Below are positions 8,977 through 20,606 of a stretch of DNA of 49,915 nucleotides, in pieces. A program made the position numbers and the translations under genes. Origin of the DNA: Rachicladosporium sp. CCFEE 5018 (taxonomy: Eukaryota > Ascomycota > Dothideomycetes > Cladosporiales > Cladosporiaceae); contig KZ111149.1 in assembly GCA_002077045.2 (NCBI GenBank), forward strand, positions 1-49,915, in the 5' to 3' direction. A model generated the notes under the pieces. The model worked only from the letters and a program-made list of their open reading frames with translations. It had not been told where the DNA came from and searched no databases. The stretch's first letter is position 1, and each line of letters starts with the position of its first letter.

Positions 8977-11973
8977 TTAACGCAGTGATCCCATCAACGT
9001 CCAACCCAAGTCCTCATCAAGCACACCACCACCCGCACGTATCCCCTTCCTCGCCTGACCGCCCACACCCTTTGACCACACCTCGTGGAACTTGATACTC
9101 GCATCGCTCGTCGCGACGACAAGTCCTCCATCTCCACCTTTGCAGTGCTTCGTCCCAGCGCCGCGATCTGCACCAGCCCACTCAACCGCAAACAACGCTC
9201 TCTCCTCGCCCCACCAAGGTACCTTGACCCTGCACTCGCAACCCGGCCACCCAAACACCGCAACTCGGATCGCATGGTCCGGCTGCGCGAAGCCAAAAGT
9301 CGCCGCGAACTCCTTTCGATTCGCATTGAAGACGATGCTCGTGACTTGAGCGTAGCAATCAAGCGTCGCGAGCTTGGCTCCGGTTGCCGTAGAGAAGAAG
9401 TGGATGCAGCGATCATTGGAACCGCCGCCAGCCGCGAGAAGTGTAGGATTCCAGGGAGCAAATGCGATAGCTTTGCACGCAGCATTGAGGGCGAAAGACC
9501 TGGCTTGCTCACCCGGGAGGATGTGGATGATAGTGTCGGTGTTGATGAGCTCGGGAGTGACAGAGCGTGCCGGTCGGACCGGGCCTTGCACTGAAGGCAG
9601 CGTCTTCAGGACTTTTCTTGTGTTGAAGAGGAAGAGATGGTTGTCGTTACCGCCAGTCGCAAAGAGTTCTCCGGTAGGGTTCTACGCCATACCACAGATC
9701 TGCTGGTCATGGCAGCTGAGCTTAGCGAGGAGCGTAATGCTGCCGTGCCAATCGAAGATGTCTCGCTGTTCTTGCGTAGGCCACTCGACGGAGTATAGAT
9801 ACACATTTCCCAGTTCATCGCCAGCCAGCAGCTCCTCTGTATCGATGAAGGTGCATGAGTCTCGTAACGAGCGCCTGCGCGCTGTAGTAGGACGGAAGCT
9901 GACGCATGACACAGGCGCCGGCTGATGGGTCTGCAGCTTGATGTCGGGGTTCACGGGACTCCACAATATGATCTTGCCGTCAGCGCGGCCGATCGCTAAC
10001 ACTGCTTTGCCACCTTGACTCGAGCTGAAGGATAAGCTTGTGACATGACTGGCGCCTTGGGATGCTGTGTACATGTTCGTGGGTGTAGTACCTCGAGGCT
10101 CAGACCAGAGGTACACATGAGGGCCAAGACCTACGGCAAGACACGAAAGGGTTGGCGAGAAGGCGAGAAGCGAGCAATAAAAGTCGTCGCGGAGAGAAGG
10201 GGCGTCTAGGACTCGATATGGGATGGTCGGGATTCTTCGTATCTTGACAGAAGCTGGCATGAAGCCTAGGAACTATCAGCATGAGTGTCCTTTAGAGGAC
10301 AGCCAGGCACAACGACAGACGAGTCGGTCTCACTGGTGAACGCCATTTCCCGTCGACCCATGTCACATGCTCGATCACTGCATTTCGCGGTTCGAAGGAC
10401 GAATCCGACGGCGGGACTGCAGCCGGACAAGGAGATATCATGGTGTTCTCAGATCGGAGATCCATAGCCAATGCAAGACGCCTTGCATGTGTGGCTTCAT
10501 CAGCTGTCGGTAGACGTTTCCGTAAGAAGTCTGCGCTGTAGTGAGGCGCTGACGTGCCGCTTGTCACTCGGCCACCTCTGCCATCTGTCGTTGAGAGCAC
10601 ACCCTCGGTGACCGTCACTCCGCCAACTGACCAGATGTTGCCGCTGCTTGCTGCTCGTGATGTTGCGTCTGGAGCGTAGGGCACCCGCGATGATGCCACG
10701 CCGGCTGGACGTAAGGGAACCGATGGGCCACGAAGAGTTGCGTACTGTTCTGCCATACGAACGCTTCGTCGCGTGATAGGTGCAAACGGATCGTGACTGT
10801 CTCGGACAGAAGGTACTATGCCACTCTGCAATGATGTGACCAGGGCTTCTTTTGTCGGTGTGATTTCACGCCTCGGTATGAGGCGATCTGGGGACGCGAT
10901 CCCCTTCTTTCGTAGACTCCGTTGACGAGGCGATGGGTTGCGGATACATTGCGGCAGTAAGGCACCTGGGCGCCTTGTTGGCGTCCGCGGACTCAATCGC
11001 GACTTTTCCAGATTCAATCTAGCTTGATAGCTCACTGACTGAGCAGGAAACAAGTCCGCGGAGTCGAATTGATCTTCGTTGTCGGTATCGAGATCTATAG
11101 TCCGTGTTGGCGGAGTTGCTTCGGGGTCTGCGATAACCGCTATTGCGAGATCCGTGGACCCGCTAGAAGCGTCAGGGTTCCTCTGCTCATCGCCCACACT
11201 CGTGAAGCCCAGCACTCCTTCGCCTATTGATGTGGGTTTCACGCTGTCTTCGTGGCTCGAGCCAGCGCCGTCCATTTGCCAGTGTAAGCCTGAGCGATCA
11301 GCTCGCCCTTTCTTTGGCGAGCTCTCCGGACTCGTGAGCGGCGTGTCATAGCCTCCACTATCTATGTCAGTGTCATCAACGCCCCAGTACCGTGGTGACA
11401 TGGGCGAAGTGAACGGCGACATGTCAGAGGCGCAGAGATCGACAGTGTCGAGAGTAAGTCGAGGTGGCGCTGGATCATTGTCGTGATCTGCTCCCTCGCC
11501 GTCAGCAGCGCTACACGAGCAGCGCGAAGTCGATGTGCCCGCTCTCCCACATTCGAGTTCATGGCTTTGGTAATTGCCGTCCGCGCTATCCTGGCGAGAT
11601 GACTGTTGCTCCTGAAGCCGAGACGGTATTACGGTTACACAAGTAGCCTTGGTGCAATCTGGACGCACAATCGTGGCGGAAGTCGTGAGCAACGCATGCC
11701 TTGAGTTCTGTGAGCACATCAGTATATCTCGCCGATACTTCCGTTCGAGGCCTGGCAATGATGTACCACGTGGAGCAAACGTGCCATGAGACGATGATTC
11801 GGCACAGCAGAGCCACGGATCGCCGCATCTTCCGTCACGATCGTCGTGGCGCCAGGCTCTGATGCAAGTTCGGTCTTGGGAGCCGAAGGCATTGGTGTAG
11901 GCAGTGGAGAATTATCGGTTCGTTTTGTCGGATCGCCATGTCTTGACAGATACTTCGCCGCCCGCGAGATCAT
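8977..11973 (-). pseudogene. Cdc20/Fizzy-family APC/C activator (Ama1-like) with an in-frame TAG
   Basis: Activators of this WD40 family bring substrates to the anaphase-promoting complex. Three exons join in phase: 11973-11767, 11707-10334 and 10272-8977 (introns of 59 bp with CTGAT branch and CTCACAG acceptor, and 61 bp GTGAGA...TGATAG), 958 codons in all. A long Ser/Pro-rich N-terminus contains a C-box-like DRLIPRRE (about 343-350). PYRVLDAPSLRDDFY opens the beta-propeller, with AVGLGPHVYLW and FATGGNDNHLFLF blocks. The protein ends in LR, resembling the Ile-Arg tail that docks on the APC/C. At 9684-9682 the codon expected to be Trp in ICGMA-W-NPTGELFATGG is TAG. The frame is otherwise open to 8977. 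As read, translation stops at residue 723 in mid-propeller. The meiotic Ama1 subtype is inferred from the long N-terminus. Confidence 0.82.
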
Positions 11974-12406
11974 GGCAATCTCTGCAAAGGGTGGTAGAGT
12001 CCGCTAAGAGCTCTAGAGCATGGCTCAATGTCGGTAGTGAAGTGCCACAGAAGGCTAGGGTCCAACTGTCGGTGGCGATGCTCATGCTCACCCAATGGTA
12101 CGCCGTGGGCGCGAGCGTCGACAGGCTGAGGATTGTAATGCTGCTGGTTAGTACATAAAAGCGTCAATACTGCGATGCAGTCTATGATCTTGTGAGAACG
12201 TAGGAGACGAGAAGTGAAATCAATGAAGTGATGTCAAACAACTCCGCGTCACCCGCCAGATGTTGTTGCCTTACATGGCACAGTGCGCGAAACCCTCTCC
12301 TACATCCGACTCGGTCTGAGATACCCATCTGCGCCGATGACAAGTGTAGGTGATGGGCATGTTGGTAATGGAAGGAAGTGATGTTGATGATTGATGTGAA
12401 CCACAG
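11974..12406. other. Divergent promoter region, includes the unresolved first exon of BET4
   Basis: The next gene enters at 12407 directly after a CCACAG acceptor without a start codon, so a short first exon must lie here. Candidates are ATG 12095 followed at once by GTACGC, or ATG 12138 with two leucine codons and GTTAGT. Both imply introns longer than 250 bp. I cannot choose. Confidence 0.4.
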
Positions 12407-13626
12407 CACGGCGTTCCCCGCGTCTCCGGCACCGCAGCCACCGACAGGAGTGCAGCAGCCAAAGAGAAAGAACAGAAGCAGATCGCCGACTACAAGGAGT
12501 TGGAGAAAGATGTGATCGACAGAGTCAGTAGCCCGATGGTGTTGTTATACGGTCGAATCAAGACTGATCACTGCCACAGATCAAGGCCAAAGACTTCTCC
12601 AACGACATCTTCCAAGCCACCTCCCGCCTGCTTCAGCAGAACCCGGAATACCACACGATATGGAACTACCGCCGCATACTGTTGCAAGATGTATTCAGGC
12701 GAGAGCTAGCCTCAGGCAACAGCGCCGTGATGAATGCGCAGGCGAATGAAACCCAAGATGGGGACGTACAAGCAGCATCGAAGGCAGGCTTGACATTGGC
12801 TCAGCAGGAGATTTCGCTTCTCCTCTCCGAAGACCTTGCGTTCCTCATACCACTCCTCAAACAGTACCCGAAATGCTACTGGATCTGGAACCATCGTGCC
12901 TGGCTGCTCGCCAAAGCCACAGAACTGCTACCAGCCCGGACAGCATCGCAAATGTGGAGAGGTGAGCTGGCATTAGGGAGTAAAATGCTCGTCCTCGACA
13001 GCCGCAACTTCCACGCCTGGAGCTACCGTCGATCAACTGTCGAGCAGATCGAGCTCCTCGAGAAGAAGAGTCTAGCCGAAGACGAGTTTGCCTACACAAC
13101 CAAGATGGTCAATACCAACCTGTCGAATTTCTCCGCTTGGCACAATCGCGGCCAGCTGCTGCCACGACTGTTACAAGAGCGTCAGGCTACGGGAGAGGAG
13201 CGAAAGATGACGTTCGACGCAGAGCTCGAGCTGACCACGCGGGCGCTGTACACTGATCCGTACGATCAGAGCCTGTGGTTCTACCATCAATATCTAATGT
13301 CCACCCTGGTCGCAGCAAGCTCAAACGATGCAAATGACGATGCTCGAAGGACGAATATCCTGGCAGCGCCGATCTCTCATGCCACAACGACAGCCTACTT
13401 CGAGCAGGAAATCGCGAGCATCGAAGACATGTTGGACGGGGCTGAGGATTGCAAGTACATCTACCAAGCTTTGCTGGAGTATTCACAGCGTCTCCATCAA
13501 CACGCGAAAGGCAGCAGCGATATTGTTGAGGCATCTAAGATGGCTACTTGGCTGGACGAAGTGCGGAAACTCGATCCACTGCGAGAAGGCAGATGGCTTG
13601 ATCTTGCAGTTAGTCTCAAGCCGTAA
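12407..13626 (+). CDS. BET4: Rab geranylgeranyltransferase alpha subunit, 5' end incomplete
   Basis: With its beta partner and the Rab escort protein, this subunit adds geranylgeranyl groups to C-terminal cysteines of Rab GTPases in the cytosol. The recognised exons are 12407-12523 (beginning HGVPRVSG) and 12580-13626, separated by a 56 bp intron (GTCAGT...CCACAG). At least 387 residues are encoded. Prenyltransferase alpha repeats are clear: NPEYHTIWNYRR, YPKCYWIWNHRAWLL, NFHAWSYRRSTVEQ, NFSAWHNRGQLLP and DQSLWFYHQYLMS. The C-terminal region is a short helical extension typical of fungal BET4. The family normally starts M-(few residues)-HGVPR, so a tiny upstream exon is required. Confidence 0.92.
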
Positions 13627-14270
13627 GTCCGCATAATGTAACAAAAGACCATGAATGCGCCGTAGCTCCGAGAGATTGCGACTCGCAAGCTTTGTATATG
13701 GTGACGCGATCAAGAGTAGAAGACGACGCTCCCCCGCATCACGTGTGGGTGCTGTCCGAAAGAGCTTGCCTCCGCCGGTTCACGGACCGTGTTGTCATTC
13801 TATCTGACATATTGCCCCAGTACGCAGGGTGGATTTCCCCCTCGCAGTTCCTAGGGCGCGATAGCCCTATCACTTTTTACTGCATATGAACTACATCGAG
13901 CCCGACCTTCTGAACCGTGCCCGTGCTTCGCGCGTCGTGAATACGCCTTGACTGATATCTGAACGCTCTGCAGAAGCACGCTTTAGCTGTCTCCCACCAC
14001 CTCTTGGATTTTTTGGTGAGGAGAAGAAGAATTGAATTTGCCCACCCATAGTGTAGGTGTCGGGGATCACCTCACGACATTAAAGAGAGGCTACGCATTG
14101 AAATGTCGAACTATCTATAAGAGATCGTTTCTGGACCTTGTTTTGGCGTCGAACGTAGGACGATACTTTTGCTGACTAGATCATGTCCATTACAACAAGT
14201 GACAGCCTACGAATTCCACAACCAACATGTTTCGCCGCTCAATCTGAAGTGGGCGTGACACTAAGTCAAC
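13627..14270. other. Convergent intergenic region
   Basis: These 644 bp separate the BET4 stop from the 3' end of the beta-helix gene. Coding character is absent. A TATCTATAAGAG sequence near 14111 on the plus strand has no gene downstream of it. Confidence 0.45.
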
Positions 14271-15484
14271 TCACTTACAAGTGCCCGCTAACGCTCCCTC
14301 TTGACTCGCCGGCTCACAGTCATTGTTCCGCACCACGTTGGCTCCAGGAGTACTTTCGAAGACAGCAATATCCTGGCCGTTACCACGCACGACGTTGTTC
14401 GTGATCTTATTACCGACTAGTAACGAAGGCGTCGGATCGTACAGACAAGCCAGACCATTCGCAGGGATACAAGGCTCATCGAAGCCAAGGATGCCATAGC
14501 TACCGCCGGGAGCAGGAGCGACGTGACCTCCGATGGTGTTACCGTGGATCTCTGCGTTCGATGCGCCGTCGAGTAGAATGCCAATGAGGAAGCCGCCACA
14601 CAGGCTTGGATCTTTTGGCTCCGTGATCGAGTTGTCGATGATCTTGACACCGTCAATATGTGCGTCCACACTAATATCCGAGCAGGTTCCCTTGACGGTG
14701 TTGCACTTGATGACTTCGCCATTGGTTTGTACGCAGAAGCCGATGGCATAGCCAGTGAGCTTGTTCTCGATCGCTTTGGCACCGGCGAAGCCATCCCTGC
14801 GGATAATTAGTGTGACCAACTTTTGGCACAGTGGGCTTGACATACTTACATGCAGACAGCAATGAAGTCGGTGTCGTCAGTGGTAGTGACTACATTACCC
14901 TTGACAGTGGTGTCGTAAGATCCATCGGTAAGGAGACCATACCGGCGACCGTGTTGGAGCACGTTGTCCTTGACGTCGGTATTGCGAGCGCCGATGACCA
15001 TGATGTTCACAGGGAAGTCCTTCACCGTCAAGCCTTTGATGGAAATGACCTTCACATACGTAGCCACTGAAGCTACGCGCTGATGTTCCGTCTGGAAGTC
15101 TTGCGCAAGTTTGATACCTTGGCCTTGAACGCAAATCCCCGCGTGAGTAGTTGGCTCTGCAGGATCCGATGCATTTGCCTTGGCTGCCACTCCGGTGCAA
15201 GCGTTATCAACGAAGTGCTGTGGCGGCATCAGGACAGCACCTGGCTTTCCCTCCAGCGAGATGCCATTGGTCCTGATGGTCAAGGCCTCTGGGTAAGTGC
15301 CCTTTTCGATCACGATCCTCGTCCCCTTCCTGGCGCCGTCTATTGCCTTCTGAATGGCATTAGGTCCTTCTTTGACGCGGACGGTCTTGCCGTCGTCACG
15401 CGCAACGACGCTAGCCTCCAGCGGCGATGCCGTACCAGTGATGGACAGGGCAGCTATAATGAGAGTTACGAAGGTCGCTTTCAT
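14271..15484 (-). CDS. Secreted right-handed parallel beta-helix protein (pectate lyase-like fold)
   Basis: Two exons, 15484-14850 and 14796-14271, are joined by a 53 bp intron (GTAAGT...CCGCAG) that splits a Met codon; the product is 386 residues. The signal peptide MKATFVTLIIAALSITGTA is evident. The rest shows repeated short strands and turns with Asn, Gly and Val ladders (KGNVVTTTDDTDF, IIDNSITEPKD, EIHGNTIGGHV, GNKITNNVVRGNG), which is the pattern of PL-like and glycoside-hydrolase parallel beta-helices. RIVIEKGTYPEALTI resembles the first coils of polysaccharide-active helices. Catalytic residues cannot be assigned by eye, so pectinase activity is only a possibility. The final codons TGT AAG TGA contain a GTAAGT that could act as another donor. 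Confidence 0.8.
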
Positions 15485-16453
15485 CTTGACAGTGCTGAGT
15501 GGTAGCTTCAGTATTACTACGTGCTGCCCCTAGGTTGCATATCATGCGAGCGACCAGAGTTATTGCCAGGGCACGAAGGGGAATTTTATGTGCGGCTGGA
15601 CCACCGCTTTACAGTCGTGAGCAGCATCAGCTGAGACCTCTACGCCATTCAAAGTCTTGTCACTCCATAGTCCACGTGAGCTCCTCTCGCCACCCCTGCG
15701 CTAATCGAGATGGTGCCCGTCTCCAAGTGGTTGTCTGTGCCTGCCAAGCACTACGTGAAAGTACTTGATCACCGAGCCAAACAAGGCCGCCGGTATGGTG
15801 CCGTGGTAGCCCTATGAGCTCTCCTGATGGCAGATGCATACCTCACATCGCTAGTGGCGTCGATCCTGGCGCCGTAGACGCAGGCCTGACGCGCATAGAG
15901 CCGATGTGCGAGAGTGCGTGCAGCATGGTGATTCGGGACTGCAAAGCCACTCGATGACCATGAGCTCGCCACGTTGTACTGGTGAGGCGTGAAGCCCGAT
16001 ATCTGTCATTATTGACAAGAAGTAGAGATGCAACATGATGGCCTGATCACGACGTCGACTGGGCAAGCCATGTTCGCTAAACAGACGAACATCACACCAC
16101 ACCTTGCTCTAGTCATGGCGTGAGTTTCCCTCCTCGAAGGTCTTGTCACGTGTGCACATCGACAGTACTTACCAGACAGACAGTTATGACTGCTTGGAGG
16201 AGAAATTCGTGGTGGGTATGTGCAGGTAAGGTGAACAGAAAGTGCCCACGAGCTCTCAAGCTTGCTCGCCTCCTGTGGTGCTACCCACTGTGCCGTGCAA
16301 GTCACCTAGCAGCATCACTATGCTCAAGAGGGTCTTATGTGATAACATGCATGGTATCACAACGCGCCCATTTCTCACCGGCAGCTCGGCCGGAATCAAT
16401 GTGAGTATGCATAGTGGTAATGCTTCGTGCATGCTTATGTAGTAAAGGGCACT
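15485..16453. other. Intergenic, nothing recognised
   Basis: Just under 1 kb upstream of the beta-helix gene and downstream of the rhodopsin-domain gene. Open frames on both strands are short, biased and unlinked by splice sites. Confidence 0.45.
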
Positions 16454-17835
16454 TCAAGGAGGCACACTCGAATCCCTCGATATGCCGACAGAATGGCTCA
16501 CCATGATGCCTTCCCGCATGGCTCGCCCTCGATCACTGCCATCACCGTCCATCGATCTCACCCTAGCCTCCAACGCTGTCATTGGGACAGCGTTTGCGTC
16601 GCTCCATCCGTACGTATCCTCGTTCCAGCCTCGACGCTTCGCCCATAAGTCCTGCTCATCGTGGTCTTCACCCAGTGTACCCAGAGCCGGTGGCGGCAGC
16701 GAAAGCACCTTGGAGCTGCGCTTCGGACTGTCAAAGTCCTTGCTGTATCGATTTGTTGATGTACCAGGTGTAATGAGCTTACTTCGCCGTTTCGAGGTGC
16801 TAGCATTGCGGGAGTGATACGACTTCTGTATGCTCTGCACCCTCACGCTCGCGCTACGCATCATGGGTACGAAGCTTGGTACACAGGCGATGAGGACGCC
16901 GATATTGATCTCGATGATGCTCCACTCGATAATGGGCTCCGAGTCTGTGTATACTCGCAATCTCGAGATGGTCCGTACCCGGAGGCCTTGAACGATCGTG
17001 ATGAAGAAGCCGAGTGCAAACAATGCGCCGAGACCGATCTTACCACGTCAGCGTAATGTCCAGGTCTATGATTAATCGTTCTCACCTTCTTACGCGTATC
17101 GAGCTGCAGTCGACGTAGGATTGGAAAGGGTAGCACGATGATGATGAAGTCGAATGCTAGACTCGACCCACCGAGACCTGTTCCCGTCAGCGACGACTCT
17201 CGATCTTCGGATCTTTGACTGTACCGAAGTATGTCGCTAACTGGTCGATACAGACTCCAGGTATCGTCGGATCCCACTGCTTTGCTATGGGTCGGCAAGC
17301 GAATGACAGCAGTATGGTGTAGATGACTTGATTCGCTATCACCATCGCCATCACTACCATAAGCACAATCTTGTAGATGCGGTTGAACCCAGCGACTCGA
17401 ACGTACGAGGCGACAAGTGACACCTTGAAGCCGAGCACCGCGAGGCAGTAGATGGGTCCACCGATGTACTGGATCTTGCTGAATGGGAGTGGGTTTGCAG
17501 GAGGAAAGTCCCCGATGTGCAGGCCTAGGCCCCATCTCGTCTCTACAAAGTCCTGGTTAGGCTGGAGCACGCTTGGTGCCAGACGCCATACAACACTCTC
17601 GATAGATTGCAAGTGCACTGTAGATCAGCCCGAGGACCATCGACAGCGTGGCTGCAACATCGTCCGTGCCGATGCCCTTCAGTATTTTGAATCTCGTCAC
17701 AATCCGTATGATGATTGACAGGAGTGCGATCGCCGAGAAGCTGCTCGCCAAAGCAATCACATGACCAGCATTGGTAGACGTAGGCACAGTCTGAAGGTTG
17801 TAAACCCACCCCGTGGTATAGCGGGGCGACGACAT
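16454..17835 (-). CDS. Rhodopsin-domain (SAT4/PTH11-like) seven-helix membrane protein
   Basis: Fungal rhodopsin-domain proteins are plasma-membrane seven-helix proteins, some of which act in signalling; the role here is unknown. Start ATG 17835 (MSSPRYTTGWVYNLQ). Recognisable helices include HVIALASSFSAIALLSIII, DVAATLSMVLGLIYSALAIY, GGPIYCLAVLGFKVSLVASY, FDFIIIVLPFPILRRLQL and ALFALGFFITIVQ. RWGLGLHI and CRPIAKQWDP are family hallmarks. Two introns are secure: 17224-17178 (GTACAG...GAACAG) and 17085-17039 (GTGAGA...GTAAG). The first, between LAIY and RWGLGLHI, is not: the best donor (17591) and acceptor (17543) create TAG at the junction. The last 150 residues are a Ser- and Arg-rich cytosolic tail. 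It may be intact with an unusual splice or newly broken. Confidence 0.8.
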
Positions 17836-18755
17836 GAGAGTCAGGGTAAAAGAAAGAGTTGAAAGAGCTGGCTCCTGAGAACTTACGAGGCAAAACACGT
17901 CGGAACTTCTGAAATTAGAGCTGCAGGTGGGAGCCCAATAGTTGACGCCCAGGTTCCATGGATCTGGTAGTCGCACACTCCGCATGTAGTTCATGCAGTG
18001 GTCCAGTGTCTGGTTACCTACATGTTGCACGCGCTGGCCTGGCCGGTGCAGTAGCAGCGGCGACGGTGACGCCGTTGCTCTCATAGGTCGTCGGTATCTG
18101 ATACTGCCCTGTCAGCTATCGCTGTGGCTTTGCAATTGCAAATCATTGATGGCGAGAATCCATGATGGCGTAGTGGTGACCTGCGTGAAGCAAGGGAGAT
18201 TTGTCCAACGCAATGTGACCCAGAACCGGGCATGCTCGTGTCGCACCAGGGCGCAACGTGGCGTCGCCCTTGTCATCAGATCTCGGTCACATCGTCGAGA
18301 TGGAGGCTCATTTGCGTCAGTGAGGTGTTGTTGTCGATGTTGATGTCCAAGATGAATGACTTGAGGTCCAGCAGTGTGCTGGCGTGGACGGAGTGGCACC
18401 CCCATGCGGCTATCCAAGCGAACCAAGTACATATGCTTCATGCAAGGTGTTTCGCTGCGACAGCACTCCTCTTCCCACATACTCCGACAAGGACTTCTCG
18501 ATCTCGCTTAGCACATACATGGGCGCAGTGTTCGGCAGGCGCGCGGATATACGAACGAGATCTCGTCCGCATGAGATCTGCATCGCATGGCGTGTGGATT
18601 CGCCTTCGCCTGGCAACGGTAGAGTGGTGAAGTATGTGGCAATCGCACCTGTCTACATGTACGAGCCAGTGCGGCAGACCTGTATAACTCGGTAAGTCGT
18701 ACATTCTCGTCGGTTGTCATTGTACCACTACTCTTCCTCGATACTCATCGGCGCA
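17836..18755. other. Divergent promoter region between the rhodopsin-domain and BBE genes
   Basis: These 920 bp lie between two divergent gene starts. The frame of the rhodopsin-domain gene is open upstream to 18084, but its extra residues lack membrane or family character. A TATAAC near 18680 is a weak candidate core element for the oxidase gene. Confidence 0.4.
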
Positions 18756-20606
18756 ATGGTTCAAGTCTATCTACTCTCGTTGCTCTTCGCTTCAACAGCC
18801 TTCGCTCAGCATCATGGTGGAGGACGACCCTACTACGGTAACCCTCACCATTCACCAGCCAATGCATCTGCCTCTTGTCGATGCTTCCCGGGCGACTTAT
18901 GCTGGCCGTCACCCGGTACCTGGGCGCGGTTCAACAGCTCTATCGGCGGCAGACTAGTAGCAACAAGGCCACTCGCAGCACTATGCCACGACAGCACATT
19001 CGCGGCATACAACGAGGAAGCATGTACCGTACTTCAAGATGGCTGGCTACAGCCGCATACCCATTACGATGATTCTTCGTCCATCATGGCACCCTACTTT
19101 GCCAACCAGAGCTGCGATCCATTTACTGCACGCGACTTCCAGTGTGTGATTGGGACGTACGTGCAGTGTGCTGGTATGACCTGAACATAACCCACGATGG
19201 ATTTGCGCACACTGACCGTTACAGTCAATGTGGCCTGTGCAGAAGACATCGCGGCTGGCATTCGATTCGCCAACAAGCACAACATTCGACTAGTCATCCG
19301 GAACACGGGACATGAGTAGGTTTATCCGAGCTTTGAGCTGTCTGATGGGTCACTAATACAGTGTAGCTACAACGGCAAGTCCACAGGCTCTGGTGCACTC
19401 GCAATATGGACGCACCACCTGAAATCTATCTCCATCAACGATTACCAATCAAAGTACTACACCGGCAAAGCCATGAAGATGGGCGCCGGCGTCCAAGGCT
19501 TCGAAGCTTACGCTGCGGCCGACGCTCAAGGCTTGCAAGTAGTCGGTGGCGAGTGCCCTACCGTCGGCATAGCTGGCGGCTACACCCAAGGTGGTGGTCA
19601 CTCCGCTCTCGCTTCTAAGCACGGCCTAGCAGCCGACCAAGTCCTGGAGTGGGAAGTCGCGACTGGCACTGGCCAGTACCTGATCGCCAAACGCAACCAG
19701 AACTCGGATCTCTACTGGGCGCTAGCAGGTGGTGGCGGCGGCACGTACGGCGTCGTAGTATCAATGACCTCGAAAGCTCACCCTGACACGCCAACCTCAG
19801 CTATGAATCTCACCTTCACCAGCATCGACGTAAGCCAAGACGACTACTACTCGGCAATCTCCACCTTTCACGCCTCGCTCCCACCGCTAGTAGATGCTGG
19901 CGCCATGAGCGTATGGTACTTCACGAACGAAAGCTTCGCCATTTCGCCCGTCACAGCACCAGACATTACGGTTCCCGAACTCAAAGCTTTCATGGCACCG
20001 CTGGAAAACAAGCTCAAGGATCTCAATATCACGTACACAAGCTACTACAGCCAATTCTCTGGCTACCTCAAGGAGTATGATGCCATGCAAGGCCCCATCG
20101 ACGTCGGCATCGCGCAGTACGGTGGTCGCTTGATCCCTCGTTCCGTAGTCGAGGACAATAACGAAGCACTCACGCAAGCCTACCGCAACATCAACAACGC
20201 GGGCGGGCAATTCATTGGTGTTGGCGTGAACGTTTCGGTGAAGGTAGCTGGCGATGTTGACAATGCCGTGAACCCCGGCTGGCGCACTGCACTAATCGAC
20301 ACAGTCCTGACTACACCCTGGAACTTCTCCGCACCCTTGGCTGAGATGGAAGCCAACCAAGCCAAGATGACGAACGTCCTACTACCCGAGCTGGAGCGTC
20401 TGACGCCGAATGGGAGTTGCTACCTCAATGAAGGCGACTTCAGGCAGCCGAATTGGCAGGATACGTTCTATGGTGCCAACTATGCGAAGCTGAATGCGAT
20501 CAAGGATAAGTATGATCCGCATCATCTGTTCTGGGCTGTGACGGCTGTGGGAAGCGAGTATTGGACGCCGGTCGATGAGACGGGGAAGCTGTGTAGAAGC
20601 TCGTGA
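18756..20606 (+). CDS. Secreted FAD-linked oxidase, berberine-bridge-enzyme type
   Basis: Family members oxidise carbohydrates, alcohols or secondary metabolites with a covalently held flavin and molecular oxygen. Exons 18756-19173, 19225-19315 and 19367-20606 are joined by two 51 bp introns (GTATGA...TTACAG and GTAGGT...GTGTAG), giving 582 residues. The signal peptide is MVQVYLLSLLFASTAFA. The FAD-binding fold shows VIRNTGHDYNG, whose His169 is the usual flavin attachment site, and GGECPTVGIAGGYTQGGGH, whose Cys233 would be the second link, so a bicovalent flavin is likely. The C-terminal BBE segment NYAKLNAIKDKYDPHHLFW is complete. The substrate is not evident. Neighbouring genes do not form a biosynthetic cluster. 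Confidence 0.93.

Noticed and set aside
9682..9700. GTATGGCGTAG around the TAG as a splice intron
   Set aside because: Eleven bases is far too short for an intron, and the conserved ICGMA residues lie within it.
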